DNA from: Chromera velia
Lineage: Eukaryota > Sar > Chromeraceae
Assembly (NCBI GenBank): GCA_018398765.1
Contig: JAHBMJ010004247.1
Coordinates: forward strand, 1 to 55,000
Reading direction: 5' to 3'
DNA: 55,000 bases
Shown piece by piece: positions 31,184 to 42,934 of the stretch. Below the pieces are notes generated by a model. It saw only the letters and a list, made by a program, of their open reading frames with translations, made no database searches and had not been told where the DNA came from. Positions within the stretch are counted from its first letter, which is position 1; the number at the start of each line of letters is the position of its first letter. A program made the position numbers and the translations under genes.

Positions 31184-32085
31184 CCGAGATCGTCTACTTT
31201 TTTTTTTTTTCCGTCCTAGTTTCCCTCTAGCCGGCGACTAGACTAGGTCAGACTTTATTATAAAAATAACTTTACAGATCACACCTAGGTATGTGTATTG
31301 ATTACTAGTCTAAAATAATTTCATACTGTGATAAATATTTTTTTGAAAACAACATGATTAGGCTTCGAGATTTACTTAATGAGGCCCTCTCCTGCACGTA
31401 GCTATAAAGAAAAACAAAAATGAGATTTCAGCTAGGATTTAATTTAAAAGAATTTATGGGATTTTAAATGATTTTAACCTCGATTTTAGCTAAAAATAGC
31501 TAAAAATATGCTGGACTATTACATCAACTTGAAATTGATTCAGTAAAAAAATACTATACCAGTGTTTAATAGCTAAAAACTTACCGTATGTTCAATAATT
31601 CACCGTAAAATTTCAAAAGATGTATCTTTGGAACGATGAAGAGTTAGAAGCTGAAGCTTTTTGTGTGTAAACTTCCACTGATATACAACCAATCCTTGAA
31701 AAATATATGTATTGACACAGCGGAGTCATAAGCAATGTTTTTTAATGCTTTGTGAAAAACTTAGGTTTTTTGTTTGGAAGTCCAATTTTACATATTTTTT
31801 TTTTCTGATTATCTAAAGATTGTGAAGCGCTCTAGAGAGCAAAAGTACGAATTCTAACCCCCGGCTATATATTTCTTTGCACGGCTGTTTTAGAGCATCT
31901 TTCTTGAACATGTGAGATTTTTTTGAATTTTTTTCAAACTCTACTTATTGAACATACTTATGCATCCAGTAGATGACACGTATTCAGATAGGTTCTTTGT
32001 CCGCCAAAGCACATGACATCCTGCTCGGCGACTCCTAATGATCAGACCCACAGCCTCAGTGTTGTTCAAGGTAGTACCACGTGTA
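31184..32085. other. AT-rich noncoding stretch
   Basis: No coding or RNA gene was recognised. The first about 70 bp (GTCTAC plus T-run, then CTAGCCGGCGACTAG) resemble, in part inverted, the sequence left of the Copia element at about 18736-18800. This fits insertion of Copia into an inverted-repeat-like target. Confidence 0.4.
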
Positions 32086-32086
32086 T

Positions 32087-32088
<2 letters not shown>

Positions 32089-32155
<67 letters not shown>

Positions 32156-32176
32156 TGTGTATGTGTGTGTGTGTGT
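32089..32176. repeat. (CT)n(GT)n microsatellite
   Basis: A CT dinucleotide run passes directly into a GT run broken by a few TATG units. Open frames across it only reflect the repeat. Confidence 0.95.
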
Positions 32177-34480
32177 TCAAGTGGGTGTCTTCCTCACTCC
32201 GCGTCGCTTCATCATCACTTTCAATTAATTGGGTCACTCCATCCTATCCAGGGACCTGTTTGACCTAGTGTTTACAAATGTTTGCAAGAGAGTTACTCTT
32301 CTTTGATCGATTTTGATTCGGACTTAGGTTTTAACTCCCAAATTTGTTTTACTGACATTTTGGTTGCTTTGTACTCTTCATTTGAAAGCTGAGGCGTCTG
32401 AGAGTGTCTCTAAATCTTTTGCCTCTTTTGTTGAAGAGCCTCTTTGCTTTGTTTGAACAATGAAGAAACTCGGAAACAATGAATGCCCGGCGTATGGTGC
32501 ACCTCTAATTGTAAAGTATGTTTTATTTGAAAAGAAAGTTGACGTTTTCTTTGCAAAAAAAACTGTCAATCGTATGCTTTTGATGCCAAACGTTCTCTGC
32601 AACTAGCATGCAAGGAGAGACGCCCTTACTATACAGTGACAGCCGCTGTGAGACGCGTTTAATTGACTGTCGATGTTGGATCGATTAGTATGCATCCTGA
32701 GCTGACTGTTCTTTAGGGAGGTTCGGCGAGGCTCTTTATAGCACCAGCGTGCATTGATATGCGTCGTCATAAAAGTTTTCCATGGGTCTTTTTGTATAAT
32801 CATTATGGTTATTATGATAATCAATCATAATTATTATTATCATTCCAATAATCAGTCATAATGATTATAGAACATTGCGATTATGTCTATAATCATTACG
32901 TCATTATCATAATGGAGCCATAATAATTATTGAGTTAACCCACAGATGCAAGACGGGGCCGCGCACCAGTCAAAACTTGCATGCATGCATGCTACCAGCC
33001 TGCAGAAAACCACCCTGCAGTATCAAAATCGCATCATTCATCTGATCCAGTCCCTCCTAGAGAGTTATATTAGGTCCATCTGTGGGGCGGTCTAGGGAAG
33101 GATAAAGCGGGTGGTAGAGACATTGGAGTACCATCACCTTAGTGATTAAACTTCATATGAACAGAGACTTGCAAACAGATTATAAACAACTTTATGTTAT
33201 ACAACAATTATATCTTTTCATACTACGATACTTTTCTTTCTTCTAGGCCTTTCAGTGCGATCTAATATTTTAAAAGAATTTAATCCAGGTGTGTATGCTG
33301 ATCAGTATATAATTTTAGTCATTTTAATTAAAAACATATTTTTTTAAAAAAAAATGCCCTAGCACTCTTTTTTAATAATATATAAAAGCTAAGAATAGTT
33401 TGCCTTTATTTATAAGAAAGAAACTCTGAATGTACGTTAAAACATTTTATCTTAATTTTTTTACAAGCGTGCATTCCGGTAGTATCGTTCCTAGGTATCA
33501 TTCAAAAGTCTGTAGACCTTAATTATTATAAAATATTATAAATTGATATTATTCAAATATAGAAAGAACCTAGATATTCACTCTTTATCGCTCTTGAGAC
33601 AGCTGAGCTCCTTCAAAGTTATCTTAACATACACAATTATATAGAAGTCTTATTTTAAGCATTATTGTGGCTATGCGGCTTTGTACAAGCCTTTACATAC
33701 TAAGTATATGTAGATTTTACGGTAATTTTTACCGAAGTTAGTGATATTATCTAGGACATTATCTACCGACTTGAAGCCTTTAGAGCTAGCTTTAGAGTGT
33801 AGAAGGTTTTTATAGTTCGATCAGGTATTCAAAGGCGCTATAAACAACACAGTGATGCAAAAACTTGCATGCATGTCCGTGAACGAACCTTTACAGAACA
33901 TACCAAGAATAGGCACATACAATTTGACCCGTTTTCACTAGTTTTCACATCTACCGCTTTTTATGCCAGCTTTCAAATTGTAAGTTTCAATTGCAAGTAT
34001 CGCTTTCTGCACAGCAATGCGCGCAGCTAGGCATGTACGCAGACTGTAACGCAGTCACATTCGCAAGAACAGTCTGACTCTGTAACTCTGACATGCCACA
34101 TGTGTGATTAATTTGTTTTTTTTTTCCGGAAAAGATTTAGTGTTGGGTTTATTCATACGTGATTAATTGCTCGAAGAAATCATGCAGAGCGGAGCTGAAA
34201 GGTTGTGGTCCCAACTAAGGCCCCGACTTTGAGATCGAGTCAGTTCGACTTTGTATACTTCCTTCCTTGTGAATTCATGCATACATACACTGCAGCGAAA
34301 GCCAGGTGCCACTGGCAGGTACATCTCTGTTGACCTAGCTGTTGACTTGCTGAGCACATGCAGAGTTGTGAGGGAAGTGTGATTCGGAGATCGACGTGTT
34401 ACCGCCTGCAGGCCCGTAGCTAGTGCCGCACTGCTACAGGCAAGAGGCGGTGCTCAGACAGAACTGACAGCCTACGTCAG
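32177..34480. other. AT-rich noncoding stretch with ATAATCATTATG repeats
   Basis: No gene was recognised. At about 32795-32935 imperfect copies of ATAATCATTATG and its complement alternate, able to form stems. The remainder is AT-rich single-copy-looking DNA with short homopolymer runs. Confidence 0.4.
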
Positions 34481-34516
34481 AGGTACAAACGAGTGGCGCA
34501 TCATACTTTGAATTGT

Positions 34517-35768
34517 TCAATTACTTTCTTTGTCTTGCTCCGACTGCTTGAAATTGCCGAAAAGGCTTTTAAAATCGATTCCTTTGAGACCTTCTCCAAG
34601 GTCGGGAAACTTCAAATCTCCAGTGTTAAAGTCCAACTTTTCTCCCAACTTGCCAAAGTCAAATTTGTCTCCCAAGCTACCCAAGCCAAATTTCGGCTTC
34701 TCCTTTTCTGCTGGGCACGTGACAGTCTCGCATACAGTGTTGTCTCCTTCGTATTCCCCTCCAGACGCGGTGCACTCGGGCTCGGTCACTGTCTCGCAGG
34801 TTCCTGTAAGCACGGGCGGGCGACAAAAAGCTTCCTCAAACAGTTCTGAATGAGGCCAAAAAAATTAAAATCCGAGGAGAAACCAGCTTTGCGAGTACTT
34901 TTCCGTTTTGCCAGACAGGAGGCGCCTGTGGGTTAGACACAATTAGAAAATTGAAAACTTCAGCAAAGCAGTTCAACGCAAACAAAGGCACTCACCTTTT
35001 CCCTTTGCCAAACAGCAGGCCCCTGTCGGTTCCACCGTGCCACAAGGACTGGGGTCGCACACCGAGTCATCCCCCTCATACGCACCCCCGAAATCGCCAC
35101 ACTCAGACTCTGTCAGGATCTCGCAGGAGCCATCCAGGAGACAGCAGGCGCCTGTCGCTGGTTGGGGGCAGGTGTTGGGACCGGAGCAGACCGTGGCGGC
35201 TCCCAGGTACGTCCCTCCCAATGTTTGGCACTCCGAATTGGCATTCAGGCCTACCGATGTGCACTCCCCACTGGGGAGACAGCAGGCACCACAAGGGCTG
35301 GGCTGCGAACAGGCTCCGCCGTTCGCGATAACACCCCCGAGGTCGTCGCAAGTTGACACAGACACAGGCTCCCCGGTGTTACCTGACGGAGTGCAGCAGC
35401 AGCCAAACGTAGGCGGCACGCAGACCGTGTCGGTGCACAAGGAGTCGGGCCCTTGGAAGGTCCCCCCAGTGGTCGTGCACCTGGTCTCGGTGATGGCGTC
35501 GGTGCACACACTGCCCAGACAGCATGCTCCGCTCTCGGGGGCTGTGCACGTAATGTCGGCACACATAGTGTCATCCCCTTGATAATCGCCCATCAAGTCG
35601 CCGCACTCAAATGCAGTGGTGCCGTCTTGGCACATGTCAGCCCCAGTGCAGCATGCGCCGGTTTGGGCTGCACGTATCCGATTCATGTAAATGAAAAACC
35701 ATAATCGAAGGGCAGTGACCCTGTAGTGTGAGCATGTACAAACTACATAAACGCATACATACATACAT

Positions 35769-35800
<32 letters not shown>

Positions 35801-36347
35801 GCACACACACACATACACACATACACACACACACACACACATAATATATATATATATATATATGTATATACATACATCAGTCAGATTGAACAGGTGCTTA
35901 CGCATAAACGAGCGCAACATCAAAAAGGAAAGAAAATTTCATATGAATGTGTATACGATGATATACATGTATGACAGAAGAAGCAGAGCTGCATGAGTCA
36001 GCGGGAGGGGTATCCGTTGGAAATGTTGAGAAAACGTGTGCAGGTACATGTGTCAGGGGGTCGCCTTTAGCCCCACAATATCCATTTGTAGATACATGCT
36101 AGATACCGGCACACGGGTCGAAATTGAAAGTTCTATCCAGTTTCTAAAATCATAGGGTTGAAGACGTGCACCAGAGAATTGCATGACACCCAATAGAAGA
36201 ACTGCATACTCCTGCTTGCATATGAGCTTCAGTTGTTTTGGCACTCACAACACACTAACTGGACCGACCATTTGTGAAAACCGCAAGATGCGACCCGAGC
36301 ACAGCCGCCAGTACGAGACCGACGCCAAGTCTGGATCCCCCAGCCAT
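34517..36347 (-). CDS. Secreted cysteine-repeat protein, three exons
   Basis: Predicted exons on the - strand are 36347-36269, 35667-34996 and 34803-34517, giving about 345 residues. Introns have GT donors (GTCGGT, GTGAGT) and AG acceptors (GTGCAG, CTTACAG), all phase 1, and the frame is open throughout. Exon 1 encodes a signal-peptide-like start (MAGGSRLGVGLVLAAVLGSH). Exon 2 and the start of exon 3 hold six repeats of about 37-42 residues with the pattern GACC...C...C..GG.Y.G....C....C. The C-terminus is a Lys/Phe/Gly-rich tail with LGDKFDFGKLGEKLDF. Intron 2 contains a decayed copy of the exon 2 end (about 34911-34938). Role unknown; extracellular or surface location is inferred. Exon 1 is the least certain. 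Confidence 0.75.
35757..35872. repeat. (CATA)n/(CA)n/(TA)n microsatellite in intron 1
   Basis: CATA units pass into CA and then TA dinucleotides. It falls inside predicted intron 1 of the cysteine-repeat gene. Confidence 0.95.
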
Positions 36348-36756
36348 TGGTTCTGCAGTCAAGAGACTTTCAAGCAGGGCGCTACGATGCAAGATAATGC
36401 CAAAAAACAGGCAGCAACGACCGAGTGCAAAGGTATTCAAGAATAAGCTACGTGTCCTCGGGCTGGTGTTGGTGTTGCAGCTGGAGAATGTCTATCTGCG
36501 CGGAAACAGGTTCAGCAAAGGCGCCAGATGAACAGCACCGCTCGTATGCGTATAGTCCTTGATCTGTAAACAGGCTGTCTGTGCGTGGAGCCGGTGGATG
36601 CCCTGAGGTCTGACAGAAGTTTGAATCAGCTTCGGGCCGGTCACTCGAAGGTCGAAACAGACTCGTTTAACAGAGACTGACCTGAGTCAGACTGCATGCA
36701 TGATTGCATGTTTGCGCGGTTGCCAAACGGGCGTGGGGGCACAAAAAAATTCGCTT

Positions 36757-37235
36757 ATCCCAAAATGAGAACTGCACGATTGACGCACGCCGGCCAGCCA
36801 GGCGCCGACCCCCCCCCCCCCCGCGGGAAAAAAGCATGCGCGGAACCCCCCCCTCCCCCGGGAAAAAAGCCCGGGGGTAAGCGGAGATCTGAAACCCATC
36901 TGACGCACGCATCTCGCAAATTCAGCCTTTCGGGGCCGGGTTTTTGACGAAAGACACTGCGTACACGCGTGGGCTGGGGTATTTCTAAGTGTCCACCGCT
37001 TCGCTTTCCGGGGCCATGCATGTATGCAGTGTTTTTCATCAAAAACCCGTGGCCCCAAAAGGCTGATTTACACGATGCGTACGTCAGATGGGTTTCAGCT
37101 TACCCCCGGGGTTTTTTCCCGGAGGGGGGAGGGGAGTTCCGCGGCTTTTCCCACNNGGGGGGGGGGGAGAGTCGGCATGACTGCCCGTGCGGTCGACTGG
37201 CCGGCGTGCGTCAATCATGCAGTTCTCATTTTTCT
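36757..37235. repeat. GC-rich palindromic element with undetermined bases
   Basis: Two arms of about 200 bp are inverted copies. AAAATGAGAACTGCACGATT...CGCCGGCCAG on the left (36763 on) is mirrored by CTGGCCGGCG...CAGTTCTCATTTT on the right (to about 37233). The centre is near 36965-37015. Poly-C/poly-G runs occur in both arms; bases 37155-37156 are undetermined. No coding sequence. Probably a foldback element; no target duplication was identified. Confidence 0.75.
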
Positions 37236-38703
37236 TACTTTCCGGAGCCGTTCGGAAGCTTGCTTACGTCAGATTTGATTGATACACACCATCGGGGGCT
37301 TGGGCATGTCTTGTGTATATACATGTATGCATAGGGTGGGGGCTACGGCAACGCGCACGAAGTATACTTTTCGGGACTGTGCGAGTATGTACTTGCAACT
37401 CCGTGCGAGTTACTTGAAGGGCACGCATGTGCAAAGTAATTCAGGTATGTGTGATCGCGGCTCCGTGCGAGTTACTTGAGAAACATATTTTAGAATTCGG
37501 GTAACATCGTGACAGATAGAGATGGAAGCGATATCCCCCCCCAAAAAATGAAAAAATATGTTATACGAGTGTATGCGATCTCAGGGCCTCTTGGCTGATC
37601 TCAGCAGAGCTGGGCTGCCCCCCGAGGCAATGGGATAAGGGGGGGTTTATTCATGACAAATAAACTCATGGTCAAATACGGCGGCGCCCACTATATAGCC
37701 TGGAAAGCGTAGCTGAGGGGCACTTACAAAAAGTTGAGGTGGGAGGCCTCGGATGTCGACGTACGTGGTACTGCTGAATCTCTGATTGAAAAACTGCATG
37801 ACGCACGCAATTTCATCATTGCCCCAGAAATATTGCTGAGAGGGCACTTAACAAAACTCGAGCACTTCTAACTCCAGTTAAAGTTAATTTCGCTTTCCGG
37901 GCTATTCGCACGGAGTGCGTCAGATGGGATAAGCAGACCCATGCGGCGGCGCATATGAGACTAGATATGAGACCCTAAGGGGAGGGGAGCTAGGGGGGAG
38001 GCTTATAACTGTTTATCCCACACTGCATGTACATGGGATAAAAGAATTTTATGGTGCCTCCCGTGAGTATGTGCATGTTGCGTACGTACATACAACCCAT
38101 GCGCATACAATCGCATATGGTGCAACACTGCAATACGTATCAACTGATCTTCATCTGATTTTTCAATGCAAACATCCATCGATAACATCAAAGTTGATGA
38201 TCAAACCTCCACTGAGCTGTGAAATGGTCAGCGGAGAGATTGTTGAAGACCGTCGAAGCATCTTAAAGTAATCGTAAAGTACTAAACACGATCGAATTTA
38301 ACTCATCGATGAATCATAATAATTGGTCTACTGTCAGTCTATTGGCACAATTAGTTATGAAACATACGCCTGTCCCAGTAAAGCGAATTCTTGTACATCA
38401 AAACCTTGTAAACTTAAATGAAGAGCCAAGAATGCAAAACTTTCCGGGTCCGTTCTTATCATTAAATTCTTAAGGTCAGACACTTTTCTGTTTAATGAAC
38501 AAGAGGGCTCTGTACACAGTTTTCGTCAAGCGTCTACATCCTTTCTACCTCTTACATACCACTATAACAGCATAAAGGTACCCTTTTATCATAGCAACTC
38601 TATTTTTCTACTTTTTAAGCGACTCTAAGTATGAGGCAATCAGAGGCTACGTGTGTCAGTACAGTTTAAAACTGTAGAGTATTAGTCTGACACTCTTTGG
38701 AAC
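37236..38703. other. Noncoding stretch with short repeats
   Basis: No gene was recognised. The phrase CTCCGTGCGAGTTACTTGA occurs twice at about 37400-37480. Fragments such as GACGCACGCA and GTCAGATGGG, also found in the palindrome to the left, recur near 37800 and 37920. An in-frame stop at 38683-38685 precedes the next gene start. Confidence 0.4.
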
Positions 38704-39102
38704 ATGTACGCGCCTCGGAACATTTCCAGACGAAGGCAGCTTTGCCTGAAAGCTGTTGATGCCTCTTTGTCCTATTGGCAACCAGAAGAGGAAGAGCTCA
38801 CCTCTCTATGTAAAAGTGAAGCCTTCTACAACCGTATTAAGCACCACATCCGCAGAGGACTTCACATCAAAGAAACCGATCTGAAAGCGTACAAAACAAT
38901 GAAGAAGAAGGCTGAAGCTACACAGAAGGAGCTGCAAAAAGGTAGTTTACTTTAAATGAATTCTGATGGTGATTATATATAATCTGATTGATAAAAGAAA
39001 ATCTCTACTGATAAAAAATTTAATGATATCATTTCACTGTTTTCTCTCTGGTTTTATGCAGCTGCGTACATTCATAAAGAGCGAAAACGTAAACAGCTCT
39101 GA
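38704..39102 (+). CDS. Small two-exon basic protein, unknown
   Basis: Exon 1 is 38704-38941 and exon 2 is 39062-39102, joined in phase 1 across a 120-bp intron. The intron has donor G/GTAGTT, a pyrimidine-rich tract and acceptor TTTTATGCAG. The ATG is the first in frame after a TAG at 38683-38685. The predicted product is 92 residues, helical and strongly basic, with an aromatic/acidic patch (YWQPEEEELTSL) and a KERKRKQL end. No family was recognised. Without splicing the frame ends soon after the donor (at 38955), so the joined form adds 13 residues including the basic tail. Confidence 0.6.
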
Positions 39103-39266
39103 AGCCAACAAAGACAGGTCAGAGGTTTGTCAACTGTTACGCCCTCTGCTCTTCTCCAAAATAAGTCTGTCGGGTTTTATTTCCTTTCTGAACTCGATTT
39201 TCTGCAGTTGCCATTCAGTTTTCTTGCCTAATCACTAGCCTAATCCACTTCCGAATCGCCAACCAC
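39103..39266. other. Short spacer after the small gene
   Basis: Nothing recognised; it probably holds the 3' untranslated region. Confidence 0.3.
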
Positions 39267-39612
39267 CCTATCATTAACAAAAAATTGAGCTAAACTCACA
39301 AATAATCATATTGTGCTAGCTAGATCTAACCAATTTACATCAGCCTATGCCCTTTAATATATCATAATCTGATCGTTAAATCAAAATCAAACATGATTCA
39401 TTCATTCTTGTGACTCTTGTTTATTGTATATAGTCTAATAATATGGAAGAAGGTCGATCCTTGTACGTCAGCATACATGTCTGAATAAAATGGCTTTTGA
39501 ACGTTTGTGCATATCGCACTGGAAAACGCTCTCACAACACCCCCCGACAATCTGCTACACCCCTAAGTCCCTATGCTTGAAAATGGACCTCTATGCTGAA
39601 GTTTGACCTTTA

Positions 39613-40330
39613 TATTGATAGTATTATTCTACATTTTCTTAACATAAAATATAAGTTAATTACATTATTTTTTTTTAGTTTATCAATGATAAATAAGCTA
39701 ATAACAAATGTTTATAAATTTAGATTCAAGTTCTTAAAAGTAATTCTAGCGCTAGCTAGTTAAAGGAGATTGATCAACAGTGACTGCCAGCTGCTGTGCA
39801 TGAATATTTTTTAAATTTAAATCTGTTTAATAATACTGTTAGCTAAAAAAGTTTTAAAATTTGACTTTTTTTTTTTTTTTGATTAAGTATGTGTGTATAC
39901 ATGAATACGCGGCAAAAAGTTTAAAAAAAAAAAAACTATAATCTATCTAGATAATCTATATATTTTAAAGTTTTCACTACAAATGTCAGACTAGAATATA
40001 ATTAATTCTCTGGAAAATTCTTTTAAAAATAGTTCAGTGAGAATGAGTTTTGAATTCTAATACTATCAAAACAATGATCGAAAACTAAAATTTAATATTT
40101 TTTAAATACTATTTCAAGGGAGAACCTTGAAAAAGCCAATGTTTAAGCCGTTTTGTTCTATTTGTTATTCAGATCGATTCTGATTGAAGAGTCGTTTCTG
40201 TACTTCTTCTACCATCGCCCAAAGAATGACATTCTGAGACGCAAACTTCTTGTAGGACAAATCACGGAAACTCAGAGTGCCTCTGCCTTGAACGCATAAA
40301 TAACATCCATTGGGTGAGGGAAGAAAACAA
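39613..40330. other. AT-rich left interior of the TIR element
   Basis: No coding region was recognised. Long A and T runs and AT-rich single-copy sequence. Confidence 0.35.
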
Positions 40331-40339
40331 AACAAGTAA

Positions 40340-41084
40340 ACAAAACAGGAAGGCAACGGAAACGGAGGAAAAAAGAAGGCAAACAAGCAAGAAAAAAAAA
40401 AAGGAAGGAAGAAAGGAAGTAAGGAAGGAAGGAAGGAAAATAACGAGTCTTGGACAAAGAAAGAAGGAAGACCAATTAATAAACATGGAAGGCAGGACGG
40501 AAGAAAGGAAGAAAGAAAGAAATTAAGAAAACAAGAAAAAAGAAGGAAGAAAGAGAGGAAGGAAGGAAGGAAGGAAGGAAGAAAGGAAGGAAGGAAGGAA
40601 GGAAGGAAGAACGGCAGGCAGGGATAAAGGACAGAAGAAAATGAAAAAAGAAGGAACTTCAAAGAAAGAAAAAAGCAGCACAGGAAGGAAAAAAGAAGCA
40701 AAAGGAGAGACAGGGCAAGGAAGGAAGGAAGAACAAAGAAAGGAAGGAAGGAAGGAAGGAAGGAAGGAAGAAAGGAAAGAAGGAAGGAAGGAAGGAAGGA
40801 AGGAAAGGAAGGAAAAAAGGAAGGAAAGAAAGAAACGAACAGAGGAAGGACAGGAGAAACGATAGAAGAAAGGAAGGATGTCATTGAAAGACAGGAAGGA
40901 AACAAACACAGAAAGCTTGAAAATTTTTGAACGAAAGAAAGAACGAAAGTAGGAGGGGGGAAGGATGTAATGAAGGGAGGAAGGAAAGACGGAAAGAAGG
41001 GACTCCGACAAGGAAAGAAAGGAAGAAGGGATCAAAGAAGGAAGGAAGAAAGAAAGTCACAAAGAGAGAAAGAGAGAGAGAGGG

Positions 41085-41127
<43 letters not shown>

Positions 41128-41230
41128 AAGAATTTCAAAGGAGGGAAGAAAAAGAGGAAGGCATGAAAACAACAATTAAGGAAAGAAGGGGAAAAAAACA
41201 ATAAAGATAGAAGAGAAAGGGAAAGAAAAG
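40340..41230. repeat. (GGAA)n purine tract
   Basis: About 0.9 kb of GGAA, GAAA and GAGA units with very few pyrimidines on the + strand. The long frames on both strands across it are repeat artefacts. It may adopt triplex or other non-B structures. Confidence 0.9.
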
Positions 41231-41910
41231 AAGCTGTGCGCTCCAACTGGAAAATATGGAGAAAAACAGAAGGGTATGAGGGAATTAACTTGTGTCAATA
41301 GAGCCAGAACGGCAATATTCTTTTTAAAGACTCACTAATCACATGTTCACCCATAGTGACCGCGCAAAGGTGGCATCTCAGAGGACTTTTGCACACTTCT
41401 GAATCTTGTATCCTACACAGACAACAGTTCAAAAAAGATAGAGAACTGAAACGTACAATCGAATTACTGTGTGCATACATAATACATGCATTCTACTTCT
41501 GTGATATCAAGAATTTGAGTGAAGATATTGTTGGAGACCCTGCGGCGCCGATGGCTCCCCAATAATGCCAAACCGGCCGGTTTAATATTCTTGGGAGGGG
41601 ATCAAAAAATTAAAATTTCTAAAAGTCCAAATATAAAGCATCGCTTTCGATAACGAAACCGAACGATCCCCCACCTCAACAAAAAAATGAAATTTTGACC
41701 CCCCCCCAACCATATGGAACCGGCCGGTTTGATATTGTTGAAAAGCTGTCGGCGCCGCTAATTATGACAACAATAAGCCATACAAGTATTGTCCAAAAAG
41801 AAAAAATAAAAAGCAAGGTGAAACCACCCATCCGTAACACATTCCGAAGCCATCGTGCACCTCCTGAGAAAAACTTTTTTTTGAACCCCTCCCCCCCTTT
41901 TAGTGCCTGA
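41231..41910. other. Noncoding stretch with paired GGCGCCG motifs
   Basis: No gene was recognised. ACCGGCCGGTTT.ATATT.TTG occurs twice, at about 41572 and 41719. GGCGCCG sits outside each copy in opposite order, suggesting a small duplicated or foldback unit. Confidence 0.4.
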
Positions 41911-42240
41911 CTCCCCCTGGCACCCTCCCGCCGTCTCTGCCATCTCCGCCGTCTCCACCGTCTCCGCAGTTTCCGCCGTCTCCGCCGTCTCCGCCATCTC
42001 TACCGTCTCCGCAGTCTCTGCCATCTCTGCCGGCTCCACTGCCTCTAAAGTCTCCTCCCCCTTTGCCTCCCCCCCAATTGACCTCCCCCAACTGCGCCCC
42101 GGCACTGTCTCAGCCGTCTCCGCCGTCTCCACCATCTTCGCCGTCTCCACCGTCTCCGCTGTCTCTGCTGTTTCCGTCGTCCCCACCCTCCCTACCATCT
42201 GTACCGTCTCCACCGTCTCATCTGGTCTTCTTTTTCTCTT
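41911..42240. repeat. Minisatellite of GTCTCCGCC-type units
   Basis: Imperfect 9- to 18-bp units such as GCCGTCTCC repeat many times with an insert at about 42020-42090. Frames encode Ser-Ala-Val repeats on + and Glu-Thr-Ala repeats on -. No independent evidence that either is a protein. Confidence 0.8.
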
Positions 42241-42934
42241 CCAGTATCTTCATGCTCGCCTCTGTTCCTCCCCCTCTTTGACCCCCGGACCCGCCTCACC
42301 CCTCCCTCTTCCCCCCCCCCCCCCCCCCGCCGCTCGCCGCCACTCCTCCTTCCTCCTGAACTCACACTCTGTCTACCCCTCTTCTTCCTGGACGCTCTCT
42401 CTTTCGCAGCTCCCTATGTATCCTGCTCTTTCAGGTTGACATTCTTGTTCACTCCCAACCCCTAACCCGATCTTGCCTCTCCGCATGTAAACCTTGATGC
42501 ACCATATACATTACCACAAGAAGCAGCAGTACCACGTATCAGACAGTGTCACATAGACATTCATATAGAGAGCCTACCTGCCAGTGGCAGAAAAACGAAG
42601 ATAAGCGCCAGCAACAGAGCCAGCATCCGCTTTAATGATAAAAAGGATCCGAAACTGCAGGAAAACCAAGAGGCACACAAATCAGCCACAAAAAGATGTC
42701 TGAGCCAATCCCTCTCTAAGAAATCTAGGTCGTTTACTGACGTGGACAGAAAATACAAAGGAGACGGGAGGGAGAAAATCAAGACAAGCCCTCTAGTACA
42801 ATAGAGCGAGAGCAAAATCTGCTGGCGAGCAAGCAAGAGAAAACTTTAAGGCATTCCATAAAGAGGGAAAGATATATTTCTACTGTATAGTTGCCTGACG
42901 GGTCTGGGGCGTTGCTTTCAACCCTTTTCCCAAA
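42241..42934 (-). other. Possible signal-anchor exon on the - strand
   Basis: Mostly unrecognised sequence with a poly-C run near 42310. On the - strand at about 42630-42576 an ATG frame reads MLALLLALIFVFLPLAG and ends at GCAG/GTAGGC, a donor-like site, like a signal peptide exon. No following exon was identified, so no gene is called. Confidence 0.3.

Noticed and set aside
32013-32268. Open frames with Ser-Leu and Cys-Val runs
   Set aside because: They only translate the CT/GT microsatellite.
40165-41246. Long open frames on both strands rich in Ser/Phe/Leu or Lys/Glu
   Set aside because: They are translations of GGAA and GA microsatellites; no non-repetitive coding sequence is present.
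41758-42439. Repeat protein with Ala-Val-Ser or Glu-Thr-Ala units
   Set aside because: Both strands give similar repeat proteins from a minisatellite; no start, splice or domain evidence.
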